Part shown: piece by piece, positions 1-9,011 of the stretch
Layout: each line of letters starts with the position of its first letter
How positions within the stretch are numbered: the stretch's first letter is position 1
From: an uncultured Clostridia bacterium
GTDB lineage: Bacteria > Bacillota > Clostridia > UBA1381
Reading direction: 5' to 3'
DNA length: 46,822 nt
Assembly: GCA_934462945.1 (NCBI GenBank)
Contig: CAKSJF010000006.1
Coordinates: 1 to 46,822 of the forward strand
The notes under the pieces: model-generated
Told to the model about the DNA's origin: nothing
What the model saw: only the letters and a program-made list of their open reading frames with translations
The model's database searches: none
Position numbers and translations under genes: made by a program

Positions 1-372
1 ACTGCGTCTGCCGCTGCACGGTCTGCAACAAGCTTTTCATATGTTGATCTTGCGTTGGTCAGAGTTTCGTAGTTATTAACCAATGCTTTCTGATCATCCG
101 TCAGCTCGTTGTATGCTGCTTCTGCTGCCTCAATGGCTGCTCCGCTTTCCAGCGTTACTTCTCCGATGGCATTGATTTTTTCAATCACTGCGTCTGCCGC
201 TGCACGGTCTGCAACAAGCTTTTCATATGTTGATCTTGCGTTGGTCAGAGTTTCGTAGTTATTTACCAATGCTTTCTGATCATCCGTCAACTCATTGTAG
301 GCTGTTTCTGCTGTCTCAATTGCTGCTCCGCTTTCCAGCGTTACTTCTCCGATGGCATTGATTTTTTCAATC
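1..372. repeat. Two tandem 186-base repeats inside the cohesin-protein gene
   Basis: Bases 1-186 and 187-372 are near identical, with roughly 8 differences clustered in the middle. Each unit encodes one 62-residue three-helix module. The window starts exactly at a repeat boundary, so the true array probably continues and the edge may be an assembly break caused by the repeat. Confidence 0.9.
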
Positions 373-2834
373 ACCGCATCTGCATATTCCTGATTTGTCT
401 TTACATGAATCAAGAGATTGCGGATATCAAACGGGGAATCTATATGTACATCCGCACCGTTTGTGACCGGAAGTCTTGCGTTTACAAGCTTAATATCAGA
501 ATCTCCGCCCAACCCTTTGGATTTCAGCTTTAGGGTGATGATTTTTAAGGAATCATCGCTGCGAAGCTGCGCAAAGGTATATAAAACCCGATTCGTTGTC
601 GGTTCAAAGCTGCCAAAGGTTGTATCTATTTCTGCTTCTTCATATCCAACATAATCAAACATAGCCGAATCATAGTCAAAATCAAACTGAACACCCTCGG
701 CATCGTCTGCATTGTTCAGAAATGCAACAACATCAAATTCCTCATTTTGATTGATCGTTGTATTGGCAGCAGAGAGCTGATACATTCCAAATCTGTTTAC
801 AATCCGCAGCGGTTCAGCCGCTGCAACCTGAATATTCGCTCCATCATGGTTCACAAGCTTTGGATTTGTAATAGAATAGGAAGTAATGCCCTTCTGCGCA
901 TCCTCCTTCACCTTAAATGTCACTGTAAAAAGCTTACCGCGCAATTCTCTTGCATTTTTTAATGTGAAAGCGATTCCAAGCTTGCCCGGTTCAGCCACCT
1001 TACAGCTTGCAATGGTACTATCACTGATAGCTGCTACATCACTTGAAACAAATTCAAGTGATTCAGCATCAAATTCAAATGCCATCTGCATTCCGTCAAT
1101 TGCCGATGCCGTATCTACATTGACATCAAACTGAACCTCGTTGCCCCTTGCCGCAATTTTTTGATTGCCTGCAACAGCAATAACAGCGGCAACCGCATTG
1201 TCATAAATTTCAAACGCTGTGTTTTTTACAATCTCAATCGCATCTTTGGTTTTTAAGGAAACGTCCAAATCTGTGTTTCCTATAGAAGCGCCGTCCTTTA
1301 CCCGAAAAGTGATCCGGAACAGATTTCCGTTAACCGGAATTTTGTTGTTGAGGTCAAATACCTTTACCGCTTTGACCTGATTTTCGCTAAAAGCTAAGTT
1401 AATATCATCAGCCTCAAGAATACCATCTGCCGAAGATACTGCTTCCAGCTTGTCCGGATCATATTCAGCCGTCAGCTCAATTGCTTGAGACACGCCGTTC
1501 ATATCAAAGGAATAGGTAATTTCATCCCCAAAAGATACTCTTTCCTTATTTCTTGAAACGGTCAGCTTTGCATCATATGTGCCCTCCGAAACTCTAAGGC
1601 TTAACTCCTGAGGTGCTTTTTCGCTGCCCGATGCTTTCAGGTCAGAAACTGACACTATGGAGCTTTCCGATTCTGCTTTTGCAAGGAGCGGTATTTGGAA
1701 GAAATCCTGATCACCGTCTACTCCCGGCTTTGCTGCAAAAACAAATTTCACCTTACCCGGCTCTATGATGTTATGTTCTGAGATCAATGCCGGGGGATAT
1801 AAATTCTGAATATTTCCCAAATCAAACACATTCGGATCATAATTCAGAACAAACTGCATGCCGGTAAAAGCAGTTAATGCCTTTGCTCCTACAACGACAT
1901 TGATTGTATTTCCCGGCGCTGCTGCGGCTCTGTCTGCCGTGAGTGTGATTTCAGGCTCTGCCTGCGCCGGCTTGTGAATATTGATATCACCGGATTTGAT
2001 CTTCTCAATTTGAATATCCTCCCCGGCTGCCTTTAGTTTCACCGACTGTATAGAAATTCTTTGATTTCCCTCTGCCGCGTTTTCCCTTACTTTAAAAACT
2101 GCGGTAAAAATAGTGCCGTTTGTTTGCAGGTCGCTGCCGGATACAAACACGGCTTTTTTTGTTGCTTTTTCAAACTCTGCCATCATAGCATTTCCACTGA
2201 TTTCTTTTGAAAATTCACCGCCCTCAAGGCTGAAAATCTCCTCCGGATAATCCAGGACAAATTGCAGTGCGCTCATTCTTTCAATATTACTTTTAATAGA
2301 AAGTGTGACCGTATCTCCTGCCATAGCCGACACTTTGTCGGTTTCCAAAGTAAAATGCGTTGTACCGACAATATTAATTTCCGGTTTCGCAGCTTCATCA
2401 AATACTCCGGCTGATCCGTTGCCGCAGGTTATGTTGGAGATTCCATAAGAAAGCTTTCCGCTTTCTGCCTGATCCTTCACTTTAAATGTCAGGTCAGCAA
2501 CCTCCGCACTGCCGTCAAATGGCTGTTTTAAGATAATAGCAAGTCCAACCTTTGATTCTTTTGGCACTTCTTGTTTGATCTGTACATTCGGAATCAAAAA
2601 CCGGGTGTCTACATATTCCAGAGCCTTTTCATCATAATCAAATGCACACTGGATTCTATCCACTTGATTTGCATTCTTTGCTGAAATTCTGAATGTGATT
2701 TCTTCTCCTGCCGCCGCTGAATTTTTATCGGCGGTTACCGAAAGATCAAGGACGCTTTGCGCATATATGACCGGAATTGAAGAAAAAACAAATGATAATA
2801 CCAGCATCAATGAAAAAAATCTTTTTTTCATCAT
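1..2834 (-). CDS. Secreted multi-cohesin-like surface protein with three-helix repeats, C-terminus cut by window edge
   Basis: This gene runs off the left edge; 944 residues are visible. The start at 2834 (ATG ATG AAA AAA AGA) has AGGA just upstream and gives a signal peptide ending near VIYAQS. I read about six consecutive cohesin-like beta-sandwich modules, starting near residues 30, 150, 293, 406, 546 and 675. Each follows a pattern like 'AxxGxxxxxxVxxxx..GxQFxLxYDPxxF', as in EITLTADRAAAAPGNTINV and GMQFVLNYDPNVF. From about residue 813 there are FIVAR-like three-helix repeats with the core LTDDQKALVNNYETL. Cohesins bind dockerins, and the gene immediately upstream encodes a dockerin, so the two products may assemble on the cell surface. 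That pairing is inference. No anchor is visible because the C-terminus is missing. Confidence 0.8.
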   Translation of the reverse strand, partial: MMKKRFFSLMLVLSFVFSSIPVIYAQSVLDLSVTADKNSAAAGEEITFRISAKNANQVDRIQCAFDYDEKALEYVDTRFLIPNVQIKQEVPKESKVGLAIILKQPFDGSAEVADLTFKVKDQAESGKLSYGISNITCGNGSAGVFDEAAKPEINIVGTTHFTLETDKVSAMAGDTVTLSIKSNIERMSALQFVLDYPEEIFSLEGGEFSKEISGNAMMAEFEKATKKAVFVSGSDLQTNGTIFTAVFKVRENAAEGNQRISIQSVKLKAAGEDIQIEKIKSGDINIHKPAQAEPEITLTADRAAAAPGNTINVVVGAKALTAFTGMQFVLNYDPNVFDLGNIQNLYPPALISEHNIIEPGKVKFVFAAKPGVDGDQDFFQIPLLAKAESESSIVSVSDLKASGSEKAPQELSLRVSEGTYDAKLTVSRNKERVSFGDEITYSFDMNGVSQAIELTAEYDPDKLEAVSSADGILEADDINLAFSENQVKAVKVFDLNNKIPVNGNLFRITFRVKDGASIGNTDLDVSLKTKDAIEIVKNTAFEIYDNAVAAVIAVAGNQKIAARGNEVQFDVNVDTASAIDGMQMAFEFDAESLEFVSSDVAAISDSTIASCKVAEPGKLGIAFTLKNARELRGKLFTVTFKVKEDAQKGITSYSITNPKLVNHDGANIQVAAAEPLRIVNRFGMYQLSAANTTINQNEEFDVVAFLNNADDAEGVQFDFDYDSAMFDYVGYEEAEIDTTFGSFEPTTNRVLYTFAQLRSDDSLKIITLKLKSKGLGGDSDIKLVNARLPVTNGADVHIDSPFDIRNLLIHVKTNQEYADAVIEKINAIGEVTLESGAAIETAETAYNELTDDQKALVNNYETLTNARSTYEKLVADRAAADAVIEKINAIGEVTLESGAAIEAAEAAYNELTDDQKALVNNYETLTNARSTYEKLVADRAAADA

Positions 2835-2870
2835 TCATCCTCCTTGTTAATTCTGCATGAAAAGCACAAA

Positions 2871-2907
2871 TTGCAAGTCGTAAGCCGTAAGCACTTACGA
2901 CCTGCAA
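2871..2907 (-). terminator. Hairpin between dockerin-protein and cohesin-protein genes
   Basis: A 14-base stem pairs 2871-2884 with 2894-2907 around a short loop; on the minus strand its one mismatch becomes a G-U pair. A U-rich stretch (TTTGTGCTTTT) follows on that strand. It may be an attenuator that lowers expression of the downstream cohesin gene relative to the dockerin gene, or a full terminator. Confidence 0.55.
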
Positions 2908-2931
2908 TTCTGCTGTGTCGTTTTATAAAAT

Positions 2932-5900
2932 TTAGAATTCGATTAAGTCTATTGCTGCAAGAACGTCATATATATCGATTTCTTCCACAGCTCCATCTGT
3001 TGATTTTACGATATTTGCTCTCTCAAACTGCTCTGCTGTAGGAGTTGTTCTTCCGAGAACATACTGAACCATTTCATAAATATCGTCAATATCAACCTTG
3101 CCATCCTGATTGACATCACCGCTATGATCTACATAGAAGTTTGCAATTGCATCTTTCCAAGCCTCAAGCTTTGCATAATTTTCAATCTTGAGTCTTTCGG
3201 ATGCTGCCAGGGATTCATAGGCTGCTTCTGCTTCAGCAACTGCTTTCTTGGAATCATCAAAGCTTGCCTCAGTCAAGCCCTGCGGATCGCCAAGAGCATC
3301 AATCATTTCCATCACCTCAGCTGCTGTCTTTAATGCATCATACCGTTTCTGCGCTGCTGCAAATTTAATCAGTCTTGTTGCATATTCTGTATCTTCCGTG
3401 TTTGAACCGATTTTTTCTTTATTTTCATCCGACAAAGAATCAATAATTTCTGCAATTTCATCAAGCTTTTTCTTTGTTTCAGCGTCCTTCACAATTGCGT
3501 CAACATCCAGTTCATCAATGGATTTCCGGATCAGCTCGATGGCTGCGTCCACATTGCGGTTATAGGTATCTCTTGCTTCCTTTAAGGCAACATAGTTCTT
3601 AACCTTCAGCTTTTGTTCAATACTCAGCTTATTATATTGATTTTCGATATCCGAGATGATCAGTGCATAGGAAATGTCAATTGCATTATTGTTTACAATA
3701 TTGTTATAAACCTGCGAATCGAGGATTTCCTTTTGAATTGCATCCACAATATCCATATAGGCTTCAATAAATTCAAGCGCTGTGCGAACTTTATTCACCT
3801 TATCTGCATCTGCATCCGTCATAAGCATTTTTGCTCTTTCGGACAATGTCTCCTCTGCAGCGTCAATTACATCTAAATCAGAGCGAATCTGCTTGTAATT
3901 GCTTTCATCCACATTTTCTTCCAACGCGTCAATTTTAGTTTTTACCTCGCCTGCTTCTTTCTCAGCAGCTTTCCACTCGGTGTAATCCTTTTCTGCATCC
4001 GTCAAGGTCGAAACGAACTTCACCAAAGCCTTTTGCTCATCTGTTAGCGCATCATACTCTGCTCTTGCCGCTGCAATCATATCACCGTACTGATTGAAAT
4101 TATCCTTAGTCATAGTGACGTTTCCATCAGCATAATAACCAATGTCCTGAATAAATGCATCAACGCGGTCTGCCATGCGCTGATCAAATGCGGCAACTGC
4201 TTCTTGGTATGCCTGCTGATCCAGCTCGTAGCGCGCATATCCCTCTACTAAAAGCTTATACTCAATCGGAAGCTTCTGATACAGGCTATCAATTTCATCC
4301 AGTCTTGCGCCGATTGCATCCAGTTCATTCTTATCGGTCAGGCTGCGGATATCATCCGGATCAGGCAAAGTATTGCATTTCATCGTAACAACCCTTGCAC
4401 TGGTCTTTTTAAGGATTCCATAAGCATAGTCGCAAGCTTTCTTTGCACCTTCTTCTTCAAACTCAAAGCCATCATAAGTGTCATACAAGTCTGTGATTTC
4501 TTTTAAATAAGAATCCATATTGTTTTCGTCAATATGATCGTAAATATCATATACCTTTGAAACAAATTTGCTTGCAACATCATATTCTTCCAGCTTTGCT
4601 GCATTTGTAATCAAATCTTTATATTGATCTGCAATATTTCCATAGCAGGTATCAGCTTCTTTCACTGCCGCTTCAAGATTTCTGTAATCACCGGAAACTG
4701 CATCAATTGCCTGAATTGCTGCAACCACAATTTTTGCCTCGGTCGCTGCCAACACATCCGTTGTCGTTACAAATGCCTTTTCATCCTCAGACAGTGCAGC
4801 ATAATCGTTCCACAAATCGAGATATTTCTGCTGCTCTGTCTCAAAGCCGGATACCGGCTCAACATAAGCATCCACAACAGCTTTCACCTTTGCGTCAAAT
4901 TCATATGCAACCTTTCTTTGAGCCAGCAGCTTTTCAAGCTCAGATACCTTTCCATAACCCTCCTGCACACAATCAATATCCTTGATTGCTTTCAGCATGT
5001 CATCATAGCTATCTTTTGCTGATTCTGTACGGGTAATCAAATCACACAGCAGATTGTTATATGCAGCGTCACCCTGCGCACCTCTGAGATCATCAAGCGT
5101 ATCATAATCAGCCGAGATTGCCGCTACTGTATCACTGTAATTCCATGCTGCCTGATATTGTCCGATTCTGTATTCAATATAAATAAAGTTACTGAGTGCT
5201 GTTGCGTGCTTGCGTTCTGCATAGCCAAGCTCCAGATCGCTGAAATTCTCTTTCTTTTCACGCAGAGTCTTGAATGTGTCCTCTGCACGTCTGTCAGCAC
5301 AAGCCTCCTCAATTTCATCAAATAAAAGCTTCACCTGGCTTGCCCAATCATCCACAGCAGCAACTGCTTCGGTCGGATTGATTGCTTCATAGGCATCTGC
5401 AATTTTTGAATATTTGGAAACGTATTCTTCATATTCCTGATACGGAGCTGTATCTGTCGGCATCGTTCCCAACTCGGAAAGCTCACATTTGCTCTTGATC
5501 AGCTTATAGGCTGCAACCTTTGCTCCTGTTTCACCAAGTGCTGTGGTTAATGCATCCAGGTTTTCTGAATGGTTTGTAGTAAATTCCTCAATTGCATCTT
5601 TAATCTCACCATCATCGGCATTTATATCAATTCCCAGCTGCGCGAGCAAAGCATCCGCACTTGTTTTAACAGCCTCACCTGCTGCTTTCAGGTCAATGAT
5701 ATCCTTTCCCTGTGAGATCGCTTTTTCAAAGCTTGCTTTATCTGCTGCTGATACAACTGACGCAAGCTTGCTGCCGAATCCATCTGCCTCAACCAAGGCA
5801 TTCAGAGCGGTGTATTTTGTTTCGATCTCGGAAACTGCTGCGTCAAGATCCACACCGGTCTTATAACCCTTTGTGAGAATTTCTGAATTTTCAATCACCG

Positions 5901-7554
5901 TTTTTAACTCAGCGACTGCCGCATCAATCAAAGCCTTTTGATCCATCAGGGTCTTAAATTCAGCTCTTGCTGCTACCATCTTATCATATTCGCCGGAAAC
6001 CAAAGCTTTTTGCTCATCGGTCAAACCGTCGTATGCAGTTTCCGCAGCGGTAATTTTTTCATTGCTATCCAGCATAACCTCATCTGTTGCCAGGTCACCG
6101 ACAGTGCCGATCAGGTTTACAAGCTGAATATATGCGTTTGCAGCAGAATAATCGGCATTAATCTCCTGATACAGTTTTTCCTTTTCTTCGAGGTCTGCCA
6201 AATTGGTTACCTCCAGTGCAAATGTGCTTACTGCGTCCGCAGCGGTTCTTGCGGCAGTAATTTTAGCGCCGATATCCGCCCATTTTGCACGATCCGACCA
6301 AGTTGTATAATCAAACTCACCGATTGCATCGATTTTGCTCTTTGCGTCCTCTACCAGGCTGGTCTTAAATTCATCCCACGCTGCTGACATCTCATCAACA
6401 TGTGTTTTTGCAGCCTGAGACAACGTCTTTTGCTCATCATTGAAGGTGTCATATCTTGCAGATAAATTGTCAATTGCCGTCTTTTTATCCATGTAATTTT
6501 CTTTTGTGAAGTCTTCCTTTTGGATTGCATCTGCATCTACAAAATATCCTGCCGCAGCAATATAGTTATCAATATTCGTTGCCAGTGCATCATCTGCATA
6601 GCTTTGATCAAGCGAAATCAAGGTTGTATACAGATTTTTTGCATTTTCTGCGCTTGCCTTGGCAGCAACAGCATTTTCAAATGTCAGAGCTTCTGCAATG
6701 CCTGCCTGAATCTCCGCAAGCATCCCATCCTTAAAACCGGTTAAGGCTTCTGCGCCCTTTGCGAGAATGTCTTCCCCCTTTTCATAATCCGGAGCAAGCA
6801 TATTGTTGACATCGTCCTTCTGCCAGTCCAAAAGCTCTTGAAAGGCTTTTTCTGCTTTTTCATAGCTTGTCTTTGCATCGTTATAGTTAGCAGCAGTCAA
6901 CGCTTCTGCAGAAGTAACAACATTCTTTAATGCATCCGCAGCGGCATTCTTTTCCTGATTAGAATACAGATTAAATGCTGCATATGCTCTTTCCCATTTA
7001 TAAAGATAGGGTGTATTTCCAAGCATTTTTTGAGCGCCGTCCGTTAATGCATCAAACAAAGCTGCAGCGTCAATCATTTCATCATAATATTTTTTATAGT
7101 AATTTCCATCCGCCGGATCACCAGAAATATCGGCAAATTCCTCTCCCAGGCTCGGGATGTTATTCTTAATGACATCATATGCGCCGCCTGCCTCAATCAC
7201 ATAGGTTGCATCCACAATTGTTTTCCAATATGTATTTGAAACAGCATCCGGATCCATTTCCACATCCAGCAGCGCTTTATCCTCATCACTTAAGCGGTTA
7301 ATGCTTTCCACAATCGCAATGACATCATCCCTCTTAGAGGCATAGTTATCAAACGTGACCTCTCCCAATGCCGCGATTGCAGCCTTAAGCTCATCAACGC
7401 TTTTTTCCTGCCCCTCACCTAAGCTGATCCCGTTCATGCTGATTGGACGAATACTGTAATCAACATCTGCTGCAAAAGCAGTCATCCCCTGGGCAGACGA
7501 AGCTACCATACTCAAAGCACATACGGTACTTAGTATTTTGTTTGCCTTTTTCAT
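2932..7554 (-). CDS. Large secreted three-helix-repeat protein with C-terminal dockerin
   Basis: The protein has 1540 residues from the start at 7554, chosen because AGGAGAG lies about 9 bases upstream and MKKANKILSTV begins a clear signal peptide ending TAFAA. An upstream in-frame ATG at 7617 would bury the signal peptide. The body is almost entirely helical, with many degenerate FIVAR-like repeats carrying motifs such as LTDEQKALV, LSDEDKALL and LSEDEKAFV. The last ~68 residues form a dockerin: the first calcium loop is canonical (GDVNQDGKVDIDDIYEMVQ), while the second is degenerate (KSTDGAVEEIDIYD). In known systems dockerins dock into cohesins, and the next gene encodes cohesin-like modules. 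No enzymatic domain is recognisable, so a structural or adhesin role is likely. Its only strong candidate promoter lies in the invertible segment upstream and currently points the other way. Confidence 0.88.
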   Translation of the reverse strand: MKKANKILSTVCALSMVASSAQGMTAFAADVDYSIRPISMNGISLGEGQEKSVDELKAAIAALGEVTFDNYASKRDDVIAIVESINRLSDEDKALLDVEMDPDAVSNTYWKTIVDATYVIEAGGAYDVIKNNIPSLGEEFADISGDPADGNYYKKYYDEMIDAAALFDALTDGAQKMLGNTPYLYKWERAYAAFNLYSNQEKNAAADALKNVVTSAEALTAANYNDAKTSYEKAEKAFQELLDWQKDDVNNMLAPDYEKGEDILAKGAEALTGFKDGMLAEIQAGIAEALTFENAVAAKASAENAKNLYTTLISLDQSYADDALATNIDNYIAAAGYFVDADAIQKEDFTKENYMDKKTAIDNLSARYDTFNDEQKTLSQAAKTHVDEMSAAWDEFKTSLVEDAKSKIDAIGEFDYTTWSDRAKWADIGAKITAARTAADAVSTFALEVTNLADLEEKEKLYQEINADYSAANAYIQLVNLIGTVGDLATDEVMLDSNEKITAAETAYDGLTDEQKALVSGEYDKMVAARAEFKTLMDQKALIDAAVAELKTVIENSEILTKGYKTGVDLDAAVSEIETKYTALNALVEADGFGSKLASVVSAADKASFEKAISQGKDIIDLKAAGEAVKTSADALLAQLGIDINADDGEIKDAIEEFTTNHSENLDALTTALGETGAKVAAYKLIKSKCELSELGTMPTDTAPYQEYEEYVSKYSKIADAYEAINPTEAVAAVDDWASQVKLLFDEIEEACADRRAEDTFKTLREKKENFSDLELGYAERKHATALSNFIYIEYRIGQYQAAWNYSDTVAAISADYDTLDDLRGAQGDAAYNNLLCDLITRTESAKDSYDDMLKAIKDIDCVQEGYGKVSELEKLLAQRKVAYEFDAKVKAVVDAYVEPVSGFETEQQKYLDLWNDYAALSEDEKAFVTTTDVLAATEAKIVVAAIQAIDAVSGDYRNLEAAVKEADTCYGNIADQYKDLITNAAKLEEYDVASKFVSKVYDIYDHIDENNMDSYLKEITDLYDTYDGFEFEEEGAKKACDYAYGILKKTSARVVTMKCNTLPDPDDIRSLTDKNELDAIGARLDEIDSLYQKLPIEYKLLVEGYARYELDQQAYQEAVAAFDQRMADRVDAFIQDIGYYADGNVTMTKDNFNQYGDMIAAARAEYDALTDEQKALVKFVSTLTDAEKDYTEWKAAEKEAGEVKTKIDALEENVDESNYKQIRSDLDVIDAAEETLSERAKMLMTDADADKVNKVRTALEFIEAYMDIVDAIQKEILDSQVYNNIVNNNAIDISYALIISDIENQYNKLSIEQKLKVKNYVALKEARDTYNRNVDAAIELIRKSIDELDVDAIVKDAETKKKLDEIAEIIDSLSDENKEKIGSNTEDTEYATRLIKFAAAQKRYDALKTAAEVMEMIDALGDPQGLTEASFDDSKKAVAEAEAAYESLAASERLKIENYAKLEAWKDAIANFYVDHSGDVNQDGKVDIDDIYEMVQYVLGRTTPTAEQFERANIVKSTDGAVEEIDIYDVLAAIDLIEF

Positions 7555-7760
7555 AGTATAATCTCTCCTTCTATAGTGACGACAAGGAACATTCACTATC
7601 ATTTCTTTCTGATTCATTCACTCTGTCTGCGGTTGCGGCCGAAACATGCAACGTTATCGTCCCTGTTCGGTACTGAAGCATAATTTCTGCCAGATGGCAT
7701 AGCTGCTGCAGCCAAAAACACAGCTATCAACGCATGAGCGCATAAATAAAGCCAAGTATA
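7555..7760 (-). other. Leader region of dockerin-protein gene with two hairpins
   Basis: About 200 bases separate the invertible segment from the dockerin-protein start. No gene is visible. Two inverted repeats occur: ATAGTGA/TCACTAT at 7573-7599, directly upstream of the ribosome site, and ATAGCTG/CAGCTAT at 7699-7727. If the switch promoter were flipped this region would be a long 5' untranslated leader with potential for RNA-level control. Confidence 0.5.
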
Positions 7761-7990
7761 ACATAATGGATATTATGTAGTGAAGAAGAGGCTCCCTTAA
7801 AATAAAATTAACTTTTTTATAATATAAGATTGTATATATTTAATATCTTAATATGAAAATATACACTTATTTTACAGAATTTTTACAATTTTGCTTTTTG
7901 TCTATAAAACTATTGACAAGACAAATTTATTCTGCTATAATAAAGAAGAAAATAGGTATAAAGCTAAATACTACATAATATCCATTATGT
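7761..7990. repeat. Invertible DNA segment bounded by 21-base inverted repeats
   Basis: Bases 7761-7781 reappear exactly in reverse complement at 7970-7990, leaving 188 bases between them. Each copy is also close to a palindrome: 9-base arms (ACTACATAA and TTATGTAGT) flank an asymmetric 6-base core (TATCCA, or TGGATA on the other strand). That architecture suits a tyrosine-recombinase crossover site. The outer arm of the left site differs slightly (TATAACATAA). A tyrosine recombinase gene lies immediately to the right. The segment is very AT-rich, contains a consensus promoter and has no open reading frame. It resembles known phase-variation switches in Clostridioides difficile and Bacteroides; actual inversion has not been shown here. 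Confidence 0.82.
7913..7941 (+). promoter_or_regulatory. Consensus sigma-A promoter inside the invertible segment
   Basis: TTGACA at 7913-7918 and TATAAT at 7936-7941 are separated by exactly 17 bases, a perfect consensus promoter. It reads rightward, away from the surface-protein genes and into the recombinase 3' end, so the sequenced state would be OFF for the surface operon. Inversion would make it read leftward into the dockerin-protein leader. Confidence 0.85.
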
Positions 7991-8001
7991 AGTATTTTTT
8001 T
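7970..8001 (+). terminator. Hairpin plus T-run facing the invertible promoter
   Basis: The right recombination site folds into a 10-base stem with a 4-base loop, followed by seven Ts at 7995-8001. This could stop transcripts of the promoter in its current orientation. The T-run lies outside the repeat, so it stays put on inversion and the left site has no equivalent. The stem is AT-only apart from the C/G pairs, so terminator strength is uncertain. Confidence 0.5.
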
Positions 8002-8845
8002 AGCATCTCAACAGTCCCAATTGCTGGAGCTGTTTTCTGTGCAGCTCGCTTGATTCAATTGTATAAATTCTTGTTGTATTAATATTGGAATGTCCCAGAA
8101 TATCTGCCAGCCTGACAATATCTTTCTGTATGGAATAATAAGTGCGAGCAAAAAGATGGCGGAAATTATGCGGAAATACCTTTTCCTCAGCCACATTTGC
8201 TTCTGAGCATAAATTTTTAAGCATTTTCCAGATATTTGACCGGTTTAAGGGCTTTCCGTTTTTAGAGACAAAGACCGAACCGTTTTTTATATGCTGTGCT
8301 TTGATATACCCCAGCAGCATTTTACATAATTGATCCGGTAAAATAACTTGTCTTATTTTCCCTTTACAGTGAATGGTCGCAAGTCCTGCTCTTACAGCCT
8401 TGCATGTTACATACTTTAGCTCAGACACTCTGAGTCCGGTACTTCCAATTGTTTGTATTAAATAGTATAAACGTTTGTTCTTTTTATTTTTTGCAGTCGT
8501 TAACAGACGCTGATACTCAGATTTATAAAGCTCCTTTGACTTTTCAGCAAAAATTTTTCTCTGAATTTTCAGAGTCTTTACCTTCAGTTCGTTCCATTCC
8601 AGATAAGAAAAAAAGGCATTGATTGCAGAAAGCATCGAATTGACGCTCCTTGGGGCAAATTTTTCACATAATTTTTCTTTATATTCCAGCACATCTGTTT
8701 TTTGCAGACATCTGCTCCCCGCATACTTTGCGAAGTAACAAACGTCCCGTATATACTTGTCAATCGTATTACAGCTTTTTTCCTCCTCATAAAGATATCC
8801 CTCAAATTTGTGTATCAACTGATCTGTTATGATTCTCTGATTCAT
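8000..8845 (-). CDS. Tyrosine recombinase (XerC/D-like), probable switch invertase
   Basis: The protein has 281 residues from the ATG at 8845, chosen for the GGAAGG ribosome site; a longer in-frame start at 8902 lacks one. The N-terminal half is a SAM-like core-binding domain (residues ~5-90). The C-terminal half carries a full tyrosine-recombinase active site: R139 in STGLRVSEL, K161/K163, H226 and R229 in PHNFRH, H252 in LGHSN and nucleophile Y261 in TTRIYT. The length matches XerC/XerD and phase-variation recombinases, and there are no phage or conjugation genes nearby. The gene ends 10 bases from the right inverted repeat, so inversion of the adjacent promoter segment is its most likely job. 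It could also be a remnant integrase or act on distant sites. Confidence 0.9.
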   Translation of the reverse strand: MNQRIITDQLIHKFEGYLYEEEKSCNTIDKYIRDVCYFAKYAGSRCLQKTDVLEYKEKLCEKFAPRSVNSMLSAINAFFSYLEWNELKVKTLKIQRKIFAEKSKELYKSEYQRLLTTAKNKKNKRLYYLIQTIGSTGLRVSELKYVTCKAVRAGLATIHCKGKIRQVILPDQLCKMLLGYIKAQHIKNGSVFVSKNGKPLNRSNIWKMLKNLCSEANVAEEKVFPHNFRHLFARTYYSIQKDIVRLADILGHSNINTTRIYTIESSELHRKQLQQLGLLRC

Positions 8846-9011
8846 ATTCCTGTTCCTTCCAGATAAAATTTGCAAAATTCTTTGATTTTCCGCATATATC
8901 ATACCATAAAAACGACAGCATTTGCAATATATTTTTATCTGTGTATCACCTTATTTTGGTATAGAACAAGGCATTCCGGTCAACAATAGAGATAGAAGGA
9001 GGTGCTGTCCT

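Noticed and set aside
1..372. CRISPR array
   Set aside because: The unit is 186 bases, coding and in frame, with no unique spacers and no cas genes.
2844..7169. Several plus-strand frames opposite the dockerin protein
   Set aside because: They are antisense shadows without ribosome sites or domains, rich in Cys, Ile and His as expected from the opposite frame.
8000..8845. Recombinase as an integrase of a prophage or conjugative element
   Set aside because: No phage, relaxase, tRNA target or attachment duplication is seen nearby; the adjacent inverted repeats fit a promoter invertase better.
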